DNA of 24,068 bases, from assembly GCA_034698045.1 (NCBI GenBank), contig JAQGAU010000772.1, positions 1 through 24,068 on the forward strand, in the 5' to 3' direction. Under the pieces are notes generated by a model, which saw nothing but the letters and a program-made list of their open reading frames with translations, had not been told where the DNA came from and ran no database searches. Made by a program: the position numbers and the translations under genes. This document shows positions 1-9,300 of this stretch, piece by piece. Position 1 is the stretch's first letter; each line of letters opens with the position of its first letter. This DNA comes from Paramacrobiotus richtersi (taxonomy: Eukaryota > Tardigrada > Eutardigrada > Parachela > Macrobiotidae).

Positions 1-165
1 ATGCAGCCGCCTCCTTCGCGGCGGAACACGGCCGTCTCGGTGTGCTCCAACACCACCCGCCCCATGACGTCGCTGGTTGTCGCCCAGAGTCCCTCGACCA
101 AACTGATTGATTTGACCGAAAAGGAAGCGGTGTATGATCCGCGGACGGTGCTGGTGATGATCTGA
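1..165 (+). CDS. 3' end of an unidentified gene (possible receptor C-terminal tail)
   Basis: Frame 1 is open from the window edge to a TGA at 163-165, giving 54 residues. Codons favour G/C in the third position, as in the firm genes here, and the DNA turns AT-rich just after the stop. The peptide is polar and rich in Ser, Thr and Arg, with no hydrophobic segment, and ends in VLVMI. I do not recognise it. A Ser/Thr-rich cytoplasmic tail of a GPCR would fit, because other receptor genes lie downstream on the same strand and because a segment following it (381 to about 520) is repeated right after the TM7 relic near 5838. The in-window ATG at position 1 is probably an internal Met. The other frames are also mostly open here, so strand and frame rest on codon use and the stop position. 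Confidence 0.45.
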   Translation: MQPPPSRRNTAVSVCSNTTRPMTSLVVAQSPSTKLIDLTEKEAVYDPRTVLVMI

Positions 166-380
166 CGGAAACTGGACGGGTTACGTTATGTTGCACAGAT
201 TTCTTTAGTGTGGCATTTGTTGTACGTTTGTATAACCGGTTTAGCAGACAAAAGCATTTTGTCAGTTTAGAGCATCGGGATTTCTAGACTAGAGACTTGT
301 GACCTTTAAAAGCATAGAATTAGACGTCCCGTTGAATGAACGATTTGCTTGAGATCTGAATGGTTTTGATTTGTACGGGA

Positions 381-520
381 GGTCGTGTTATGGAATCTGG
401 CCTTGTTGAAGTCAAGTTTGCTCATTATTACTCAAAAAAATTGGTCACAAATGACTCACAATGTAATACGATGTGGATGTTGCACACTGCTGTTTCGCTG
501 CGTTACGTATCTTAAAATCA
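381..520. repeat. Duplicated segment, copy 1 (partner at 5838)
   Basis: About 53 bp starting ggtcgtgttatggaatctgg match 5838-5890 with about seven differences. Weaker similarity continues to a shared gcgttacg...aaaatca stretch. One copy follows the gene tail at 1-165 and the other follows the TM7 relic, so this looks like a shared 3' flank or UTR of two related genes. It is probably not coding, although both copies are briefly open in the same frame. Confidence 0.6.
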
Positions 521-559
521 GCATGTCTCTGTTGGTAAAGCTACCAGTAGTCAACGTTA

Positions 560-617
560 GGTTCTACCGTGGTGGGAGATAACCTCTACCTCTTATCTCC
601 CACCACGGTTCTACCGT
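560..617. repeat. 17-bp perfect inverted repeat inside an 11-bp direct repeat
   Basis: The arms at 566-582 (accgtggtgggagataa) and 593-609 are exact reverse complements separated by a 10-nt pyrimidine-rich loop. The sequence ggttctaccgt occurs at 560-570 and again at 607-617, overlapping the hairpin ends. The structure sits in sequence with no assigned gene. It could be a small foldback insertion, a hairpin RNA or a cloning/assembly fold. Confidence 0.8.
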
Positions 618-2549
618 TTTCAGTTGTTCAATTGTATAACCGGACAGACGTCGTAAATCGGTCGTTACATGATCGGGATTCAGCGACAAGATACGGAAGT
701 ACCATTCGATTCTTGACCGTTGTTATTTTGTTCCTGTTCGGTATTTTGTGAGTCATTCGGTAAGTGGCGTAATGCGGCTGTAAGCTTACAAGAATGACAA
801 AAACTTGTTTGTTACGACTGAGAAAGTCGGTTTACCTGTGGGCTACGTTATGTTTCAGCATTAAATTAAATTTGGAAATACAACGTGGAAATGTGCAACT
901 GGTTTTGAGTACCGTGTCATCTCGTGTTAATTGGAGTTATAAGTTGTTTATCCGAGTTGACAGATGATCACGCCGACGTTAGATTAATTGCGGTAACACC
1001 AAGCGTGCTGCTACCGTAACTACGTATACCAACAACTACTTCGACTGCCTTTTAATTTCACTAACATAGTTTCAAAGCTGCATGATTTGTAAGTAGTTGC
1101 GGTTTAGATGTGTGGTGTTAATTTTGGTGACATATTCAAATTTCGCACTGTTATTGCGGCCTTCCTCATGCTTCGACGTACCCTTGAGCCATATATCGCG
1201 TCGATGTCCAGTTGCAGAAAGTACTGCTCGACGCTCGGATAACGGCGTTTTCTACGGTAGGATAGCGCTGCAGGGCTTCCAACCGCCCACGTAACTGGCC
1301 AAGCCGTATCACAGTAATCACAGTGCGGTTCGACAGAGACTTTGATGATGCGAGGCACCATTCTTCTACACATATTGATAGTGATACGTGCGTGCGTAGA
1401 ATTCCTCGGCCGGTCATTACTGGTCCAGGACCGAACCACCATGTTGCGATGTTTTAATAACATGGTAATGATAGTTCGGCTTCCATGGATCAAAGCACAA
1501 AACGATACAGTGATTCTCCGAAAGCTGTACGATACCACGTATCTGTTTCTTAAGGTTTTCCTTTACTTTTTCAAAGGAAAGCACAGTTCGGATTCTACCA
1601 GGATTTGCGCATTGGCGTCTAACAGGTCACTGCCTTCACCAGAGCGGCGAATATGACGGTTCTATTACCTGAGAATCTTACGCGTGCTTGATTGTTGCCT
1701 ATACTTATTCCTGACTTATTTGCGTCGATACGATATATGTATACATAATTATACCATGGCAAACCTATTTGAAAGCAGAACTGCATCAGTAAAAGTAATA
1801 ATATACAAATATTCAGTGAACGCGGAACCGGTCGGCTGGAATGCGCCGACCTATAGTATGAGTGGCAGAAACTACCCTGTCTGTACTTGAAAAAAAAACA
1901 CTCTTGTATACTCCTTGTTGTTGTTGCTACATATTCCTGCCACGTAAGACAAAGCCATAAGTAATCGCCCGGAGCGGGAGTTCCGCTGCAGGAACAGTCT
2001 TTTGCCGAGAAAAGAATTTACACGTGATTCATAGCCGTGAACAAAAAAATTCTGCTTACAAACGTCGTTTAGGTGTACGGTTTGTCTGATACTTCCAACT
2101 TCAACTTGCCAGCCACTACACAGCGCACTTATCACGTCTGGCGTATAACGTGGTCGCACTACTGGCACAGATAATGAGATCTAGCGAAGCGACGTAACCG
2201 CAGAAAACGTTGTAACTGGGAAGTCAAGAATGTATGTAGGGGGAGCACCACTGAAAGTCACGCAGATAAGATTTTTAGCTTAAATAAAACTGAACCGCAG
2301 TTGCCTACAGAATAATTATAATGCAGCTTTAAAATTCTATGGCAAAAAACCCCAGACCAATAAAAATAACGAAAAACAAAAATAAGTATAATCATGCAGC
2401 AGAGCAGATGCTAGTGATCATAGGTCGGTTTCGCAGGTAAGCACAGTGGTCGGTACCGTTGTTGACGCATGGTATGTCCATATACGAATTCGTAGTATAT
2501 ATGGTACGTCAGTCGTTGGTAGGCTTGTAGGGTAACCCTCGGCTTGCAG

Positions 2550-2774
2550 CTAGCGTACATGTTCCGTCGGCTTCGCGATCTGCGGTCCAGCGGCCGGTTG
2601 TACGGAAAGCACTGGATGATCTGCAATGTCAGGTCCCGGTGTGCCGCTATCAGAAACACTGACGGTTCTGTTCATTTCGCCATTAACTGCTCGAAAAATT
2701 ACGTTTGGGGCATAGGCTGTATGCAAGATGATCAGCAAGAGCAGCGCAGTGGACAACAGCAGTTTTCGTGTCAT
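2550..2774 (-). CDS. Weak candidate: short secreted peptide ORF
   Basis: Starting at the internal ATG at 2774, the frame encodes 74 residues. The N-terminus looks like a signal peptide: a basic n-region (MTRK), about 14 mostly Leu/Ile/Ala residues, then HTAYA before a Pro, which would be an AxA-type cleavage site. The remaining roughly 52 residues are polar, with one NRT sequon and no cysteines, so it is not a typical knotted peptide. The DNA is somewhat GC-richer than its surroundings, but other frames are open too. It could be a real small gene, a first exon or chance. No relative is recognised. Confidence 0.22.
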   Translation of the reverse strand: MTRKLLLSTALLLLIILHTAYAPNVIFRAVNGEMNRTVSVSDSGTPGPDIADHPVLSVQPAAGPQIAKPTEHVR

Positions 2775-3210
2775 TTTTACACAAATCTTGCTGCAATGGA
2801 CAACGAACAACGAAAAATTCAGGCCACAATTATGGGTAAATAATGGTGCAACTGGATGCATACATCGCTTATTGAGACAATCATCGTACTATTGTCAAGT
2901 TAGCCTCTGGGAAATTTGGATGTTTAGCTACCATGCAGTTCTGGCACCGAGTTTTAATTGATTATAACGACTGTACTGTATAACGACGTTGTAATCATTA
3001 TACAACCAATGTGAATGTGCTGATCCATGAGCAATTTTTTGTTTTGGGGCAAGTTCAAATAACGCTTTGTTATTCGAGTTTGAGAGGTCACAGACAGAAC
3101 CTGACTCAAAAACCCTAACGCTCCTGATCATTAATTCAGAGCACCAAAAAAAGTTGGCATGTGTGTTGGCACTTTCCCCTGATCCAACGGGAAGTATTCT
3201 GATTGGCTTT

Positions 3211-3545
3211 GTCGAATCTACAGTAGCGTGCGTTTAGCCGGTGTTTGTCTTAATTACCCTGTATACACATATCGATGTATTATGCACATATGTTACATCC
3301 TTCTACTGGAAGTGTTCCGGGAAGAAAAGAATATGCGTGGTTGAAGTGGCACCATCTGCGATCACAGACAATCGGCAGAATTTTCGACAGGTGCTTTTGT
3401 CCAGTAATTGCTTTGTATCAATGCTAAAAGTAACGCGTAATAGTGTAACAGTTAAATACATTGTATATGCCAGGAAAAACAGTAACGGATCGGGCGCTAT
3501 AACAAGTTTACTGAGATCTGTCGGCGAACTGTGAAATAGTGGTTC
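3211..3545 (+). repeat. 5' flank of GPCR-1, shared with GPCR-2
   Basis: Blocks here recur upstream of the second receptor at an offset of about 11.50-11.53 kb: gtcgaatctaca (3211 and 14729), ttagccggtgtttgtctta (3234 and 14752), gttccgggaagaa (about 3314 and 14843) and tgctaaaagtaacgc (3422 and 14923). Conservation upstream of the ATG shows that the duplication included non-coding DNA. The shared blocks are candidates for promoter or 5' UTR elements. Confidence 0.75.
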
Positions 3546-3608
3546 ATAACTCGTACGTTTAGAAACGCGTTTCTGCGCTAAAACCGAACTTACTGTCTAT
3601 GGAATATA

Positions 3609-4541
3609 ATGGACAACGTGACTTGGGCTAACTACTCAGACGTGGTGGACTGGGGAGACTACATGTTTTTAGGTATTGACATAATCGGTACAATCCTCAA
3701 CTCGGCCGTCATAGCTGTCTTTCTGTTCTGCAAAAACTTGCGGACGCCATTTAGCACATATTTCATTACCATAATGTTTATCAATCTTGTTATCGACTGC
3801 CCAGTATTCGATACTTTATTGTGCCAGAAAAGTGCCAAACTGTGTGGCATTCCATGGGTCTGTCATACTGGGCTATTTTTCTTGTGGGCCTTGCCTGCGA
3901 TGGGGATTGTTATCCAGGCCCTAATCAGCATCAACCGATGCTGGGCGCTAATCTGGCCCGTGCACTACAAAAACAATCATAGTTTTACGGTTGCTGGTGT
4001 TTCTATTTTCATTGCAATTCTAAGTGTTGCCCTCTTTGCACTGCCTGGAATAACAATAAATGCGTACCACGCGGAGGTCTATGAACCGGAACACTGCCGA
4101 ATTCAGCAGCGTTCTCTTGACAGTTGGAAACTGGCAATGCTTGTGGTGGTGTATTATGTGCCAATGTTGATAATTTTTTGTATTTCATTATTGGTGGCAC
4201 GCAAGCTATGGACAAGGCATCGGAAGCGCGGTAACAACAATCCCAGCCGACGAACTCGCGGTCTCGTTGTGTGTGTGCTGCTAACCGTGACTATTTTGTT
4301 TTGCTACTGGCCGTACTACACCGTCGAGCTGCTGTTTATGGCCAATCTCTATCAGCCTTCCGAATGGATCGTCAGTATAGTGAGTTATCCGTATTGTTGG
4401 GTAACTGTCATTGATCCACTAGTGGTGTGTTTCACCTTTCCCGGCTTCAGAACACGGGTTTCTTTGTTGCTGAAACGCGTGAAATGTCGAAAGTACCAAA
4501 ATAATGAGATTACGAAGACCGTAAGACAACAGTCAAACTAA
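3609..4541 (+). CDS. Intronless rhodopsin-like (class A) GPCR, copy 1
   Basis: A 310-residue orphan seven-transmembrane receptor at the plasma membrane; ligand unknown. The short N-tail has two N-glycosylation sequons (N3, N8). TM1 spans about 18-42 with N31 in the GTxLN position, and TM2 about 49-73 with D63. C85 before TM3 can pair with C163 in the second extracellular loop. The DRY site reads NRC (109-111), keeping the arginine. TM5 has P185, TM6 has FCYWP (231-235), and TM7 ends DPLVVCF (269-275) where NPxxY is usual. A basic tail with one CRK motif follows. The ATG at 3609 is supported because GPCR-2 also begins MDN. There is no intron, unlike the neighbouring chromodomain genes. Rapid expansion of such receptors is common in invertebrates. 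The closest relative is the gene at 15138-16067. Confidence 0.93.
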   Translation: MDNVTWANYSDVVDWGDYMFLGIDIIGTILNSAVIAVFLFCKNLRTPFSTYFITIMFINLVIDCPVFDTLLCQKSAKLCGIPWVCHTGLFFLWALPAMGIVIQALISINRCWALIWPVHYKNNHSFTVAGVSIFIAILSVALFALPGITINAYHAEVYEPEHCRIQQRSLDSWKLAMLVVVYYVPMLIIFCISLLVARKLWTRHRKRGNNNPSRRTRGLVVCVLLTVTILFCYWPYYTVELLFMANLYQPSEWIVSIVSYPYCWVTVIDPLVVCFTFPGFRTRVSLLLKRVKCRKYQNNEITKTVRQQSN

Positions 4542-5648
4542 AATGAAGTCGAAACGTCAACTGAACTCGCATAATTTTCGAGCGGTGTCAGTTTGTGCCT
4601 TTAGCATGCGAGTCTTTTTAACTTGGCTTGATGCGGCTGTGAGAAATTGTCAAGAAACTTTGTGCTAGAACTGGCTGGAGCACGTGAACTTGTTTCTTCA
4701 TCGTAATGTGCGGCTCATTTTCGCGACAGTCCATCCCGTGCTTACTACGTTACTGTAACGAATTCTTTATTTTTGGTAACTGTATGTTCAGCGAAGCTGT
4801 TATTTGGTCGAGTACAATTAAAACAAGTACATCACACACTACCGGTACCATACCAGAAATAGCAGTACAAAAGGTCACTGTAGAATACAATGGGAAGGAT
4901 TACAAGCCTCCAGCTGTATGGATCAGTCGATACATAGCCGAATTATTCTTGTGCATCGAACTGCTGTAATTGTTTCTGCCTTAATTAATAACTCAACACA
5001 TATAGATCGAATCATAATACCGTGATCGCACTCTCGGAACAACCAGAATCTCCAACACATATATCTGTACTACGGCAATCTGATCAGACCGTCAGACGGC
5101 ACAGGATGTCAGCCCGCGGTACACATACATTTCATTTCTCGAAAGATCTGATTTAGAAGCTGTACACTGTATAGATTACGCTTCAAAGTTCGTCATAGTG
5201 TTCCAGCAGTAATACTCACGTATCACTGATCATCTAACACTTATCATCATGCAGTGTTACGTATTATCCAAATGAAAGATCACGTTTCAGATTACAGAAA
5301 AACACAAGCTTTTATACCGTTCGTAGTGACTTCGGATCAGTGTACGAGTATTAACAAAATATTTGCAACGAATTTCGGATTGTACAGATAGAATGTAGAC
5401 AACGATGTTTTATACACGATACTTACAACCACTTCTCGTCATCAGTTCTGAACGAGCTTTACTAATAACTAAGATAAAAGTCAAAACTGAAAGTACCGAC
5501 AGTTTACTGATAGCATTGGATGCCACAAGCCCTTTTAATCGAACGCAAAGAATGCAAACCCGCTCAGATCCCACATATATATATACTGTATATACTCGTA
5601 TATATACAAGTATACCACCAAATACCAACAAATTTCTTTATTCTTCAG
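4542..5648. other. Intergenic region downstream of GPCR-1
   Basis: No gene is seen. From about 4860 the sequence matches the 3' flank of GPCR-2 and an orphan copy near 13700. A short (TA)n-rich stretch (about 5574-5606) lies just before the splice-acceptor-like pyrimidine tract of the TM7 relic. Confidence 0.55.
4860..5424 (+). repeat. Receptor 3' flank repeat, copy A
   Basis: The block aaaaggtcactgta near 4868 and the block acgtattatccaaatgaa (from 5259), with acaagctttt and cttcggatcagtg after it, recur near 13708/13901 and 16144/16696. Copies A and C each follow a GPCR gene, so I read this as the duplicated 3' region of the receptor unit. A dispersed repeat family is the alternative. Confidence 0.7.
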
Positions 5649-5915
5649 ATACGCCAGCCAAATCCCGTCCGCCATCTCCAAGTGCATGGCTTAGAGCTCT
5701 CCAGCTGTGTGAACCCACTTATCTACGCAACCTTCAACATCCCGCTGCATTCCATCAGCAGTGTGTTCTTCAGAGGAAGAAGACGGAGCGGATGCGACTG
5801 CAACGCGGTCGCCGCGGCCATGTTACGTACTGTAGAAGGTTGTGTTATGGAATCTAGCCTTGTTACAGTCAAGTTTGCTCATCATAACTCCGCAACTGGT
5901 CAAACTTTACCATGA
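5649..5915 (+). pseudogene. Frameshifted GPCR last exon (TM7 plus tail) relic
   Basis: After a good acceptor (ttctttattcttcag, ending at 5648) the DNA encodes what looks like TM7 of a class A receptor. The C-terminal half, SSCVNPLIYATFN, lies in the frame of 5649 and carries an intact NPLIY motif, followed by a basic tail (GRRRSG) with cysteines. The residues expected just upstream, YASQIPSAISKCMA, lie in the +1 frame and run into a stop at about 5692. A single-base deletion near 5690 explains both. No TM1-TM6 exons are seen upstream, where the receptor 3' flank repeat lies instead. This receptor has a canonical NPxxY and an intron before TM7, so it belongs to a different subfamily from the two intronless GPCRs. 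An assembly indel remains possible. Confidence 0.6.
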
Positions 5916-5965
5916 TATGAATGTTGCCCTTTCTGTTTGGATGCGTTACGCATCCAAAATCATCT
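5838..5965. repeat. Duplicated segment, copy 2 (partner at 381)
   Basis: The block ggttgtgttatggaatctag matches 381 onward, with similarity through gcgttacgcatccaaaatca. It begins inside the open frame of the TM7 relic, so the last part of that frame is probably former 3' UTR read as codons. Confidence 0.6.
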
Positions 5966-6371
5966 TGATTTTCCTCAGAAATAAAACCCCGGTCGACGTT
6001 AAAGTTTTATTACAAAATCTGTATGTGCGTTAGCATTAAAGTACATCAAAATCTGTAATACACAGACGATCAAAATGATCCGTAGGCAGTTAAAAAAGTC
6101 AAAAAAATGTAGCCTATCATCCATGGTATGTACAAATACATAGCCTGTACGGGGTATTAAAAAGTTAAGAACAACCATACAATTTTAGTCTTTGTACAAA
6201 AGCATAAAACAGCCTCTGCTGCACATTCCCAATTAAAAATGTAAAGGTCACCTCCCGAGAAGACCATCAAAAAAGTCAACGCCCTGAGCTTTTGATTTAA
6301 AAAATACGAATCATCCGAAAAACACAATCTCTCCAGGTAACACTCATCATCAAGTGCAACCAATATCGACG

Positions 6372-9300
6372 TCAGGAGTTTGCTCTGGCTTTCTTCTGTT
6401 CCTTGCGGAGCAGCTTGATGATCTTCCGGCGTTCCTTCATGATGCATTGAACCGTCTTGTTCGTTCGGTGATAGTTTAAACTGTAAATTTGTGATGTCAG
6501 CAAAGATCACAGTCTTTATGTAGTATTGTTTCGAAAATATTTCACGTTCCAAAACTGTAAACTTTAGATGTGAAACCTGCATTTCAATAAGGAATTTTCA
6601 TTGTAAACCTCAAAAAAAGTATTATTAACGAATACCAAATATACAGCATGATCGAAATAATTTAAATTAAAAAAAACTATTTTAAATCAGATAAAATATT
6701 CAGCTATCTTTCAGTGAGATAAATAATGAAAGAAAGTAAAAATCAATTACGACGAAATTAAAATTCAATAAAAAAGAGATGAAAACAGCCACTTACTCCC
6801 CCGGATGTAACGTACTCGCAATGACAGGGGTGCTCCGTTCATCCGCCGCAAACTCCATCCACGAGCGCAGATCGGACCGTGCCGCCTCTTCTTTGTCGGT
6901 GACCAACTCGATCTGCAGATAATCCGTCTCCACCGGATATCCCAGTAGCTTCCCCAACAAACGCACATAGTACCTAAAGTATCCATGATTTTATTAACAA
7001 AAACCAAAATTAATGCGCAAAATCAAACCTGGGTTTCTCGTTCAGCGGGAATATTTCACATTCATATTAATTTTTTTCATGAATTTTGCGAATATTATTT
7101 TATATTTGTTTACATTTGTTTAAATTTGTTTATACCTTTTCACATATTTTTATTTATTTTTTATACTTTTATATTTATTTTATATATTTTTATTTTATAT
7201 TCTTTAAATCGTCAAAAACTTGGAAGAATTCAAAGGATGTAAAAACTACAGACGGTTTTAACGCGCTTGGGTTAAAATGCGCACAAACCAAGAACTCCGA
7301 TAAATAAAAAACATTACCGAATACAGTGCAATGATAAACTTGAATCAATTAAATGCGCATTGAAATATGTACTAAACTAACACAAAACAAGAAAAAACTT
7401 AGGTTACAAATAAAAGAAAAAAGCTAAATAAATTCAGATTCAATCAATAGCAAATTCAAGCTTTTTTTATACATTCAAGCTAAACAAAATAATCAAGATG
7501 AATAAATTCCAAAATAAGAAACCCTAACAAAATCAAATAATACCAACCTGAATAAGTCGAATAATAATAAATCTCAAGTTTTCAAGAAAAACGAGGCCTT
7601 ACCGTACTAATTCCGCACAATTCCGCTGAACACACTGGGCATGCGTCCACTTTTCCCGTTGATCGGTTAAAGAACTGCTGACAGTGTAAGACCAGGTGTC
7701 CGGTGCGTAACGGTTGGCATTCTTGAGCACTTTTTTGTGACCGACAATTCGATACGCTTTAACGGAATCTTTTGCTGCTTCTGCTTCGTCCTCCGAATCC
7801 GACATCTCCAAATCTTCAGACCACGAAAACAACAGATTTTCAATAGTAAATTTAATGGTAATAATATTTTTAATAGAAGAATATGTTTATTATTTCAATA
7901 TATTTGTTATTTTCAATAGTAGTAATATTGGTAATAATATACAAGATAAACCACATATTTTCAATAGTAATTTTAATGGTACCAATATTTTTAACAAAAT
8001 ATTTTTATTATTTTAATATAATTATTATTTGTAATAGTAGTAATATTGGTAATAATATACAAGAATTGTAATATATTTTTAATAGTAAATTTAATTGTAA
8101 TAATATTTTTACTAGCAAAACATTTTTATTATTCTGACATGTTTATTATTTTTAATAGTTGTGATATTGGTAATAATATACAAAATAAACAAAATACAAG
8201 AACAGTAGTCAAATCGTAATCAGCAAATTATGTCGTGTATTAATTATAATGTATTAATTCACTCATCATTTTTAATTATAATTTCAATTATAATTTCTAT
8301 GTATTATTTCGTGCTGTGTACATTGGTCATAATTAATTTTGATGTGTCGGGAATGTAGAATGCTATTACTACAGAATAGTTCATTAAAACGTATATTTCG
8401 TCACATGTCAGTAAAATTTGATGAGAGTTGGCACATAGGAAATTTCACAAAGTAAGTCGAAGAAAATACCTTCTGCTAAAGTTTCCAAAGATTTTCGGTG
8501 TGACACGCTCTCCGGTTTGGTAATTGGTAGTGCGGCGTCGGTTTCCAACTTTTTAGGAATATCCACTGTTTTCTCTACGGATGACAAATTACAGCAAATG
8601 CACACGAAATTTCGCATTTTTTCACCGATAACAAATTAACAAACAATAGAAAAATGCAGGGATGAATTAAACAAATTAATTTATCAATTCAAACAACAAA
8701 CGAAACAAATACAAGTTAAATAAACAAAATTTAATTAATTTCTAAAATGTAACAGTTATTTAGTAATCACTGGTCCTGCTCCTCACGAACTTCGTAACCA
8801 CGCGATAAAAAAAGGCAAATCAGATGAAACAACGAATAATTATCATTATCTAAAAGACTATCAATTATCATAAATACTGACGTTTACTTATTTATTTATT
8901 AACAAATAACGTATTATCTACTGCATTTTCTAGTCTATTCCAACGGAAACTAGTTAATTATCTTCAATATCTTGTAATACATGTGTTACCGGTGATTATA
9001 ACATCTGGATCATCAGAGTCATACGGAAACGTCAAAGCCGATTTCTCCTTGATAATAACCCGCTTTTTATCGTTCTTTCGCCTTTTTGGCTTGTGTTTCT
9101 TCCGTTTCGGCCGGCCTGCAACACAATACAACAAACCGCAGTCCAAATTAATCCGTTTTAATGACATGTTCATTAGACGAAAAGTTTGTTCTGAATCAAG
9201 AAATACGAACGGCTCGACTCACCGGCAGACCCAATCTTGAAATCACAATCATTCGGATCATCACAACCATCCGCCATCCGGTCATTGTAGCACTTCCGCT

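Larger units (their letters stand above)
166..3608. other. Long intergenic region upstream of the first GPCR
   Basis: No convincing gene is seen in these 3.4 kb. The region holds a segment shared with 5838 onward (381 to about 520), a 17-bp perfect hairpin (566-609), a weak candidate secreted-peptide ORF (2550-2774, minus) and, from about 3211, a 5' flank shared with the second GPCR. Several overlapping ORFs of 60-144 codons occur on both strands at 1100-1660 and 1870-2170, but none resembles a known family. Confidence 0.6.

Noticed and set aside
1104..1656. Overlapping ORFs of 83-144 codons on both strands
   Set aside because: All are open at once, with mixed codon use and no recognisable motif or membrane pattern; most likely chance in DNA of balanced composition.
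2483..2494. 12-bp perfect palindrome tacgaattcgta
   Set aside because: It is short enough to arise by chance in 24 kb and has no associated feature.
6157..6582. 141-codon minus-strand ORF
   Set aside because: It is a different frame over the last exon of gene A. The acceptor at 6481 and the incoming phase select the frame ending at 6372.
6985..7307. Phe/Tyr/Ile-rich ORFs
   Set aside because: They are produced by T-rich intron 6 of gene A on the opposite strand; low-complexity translation.
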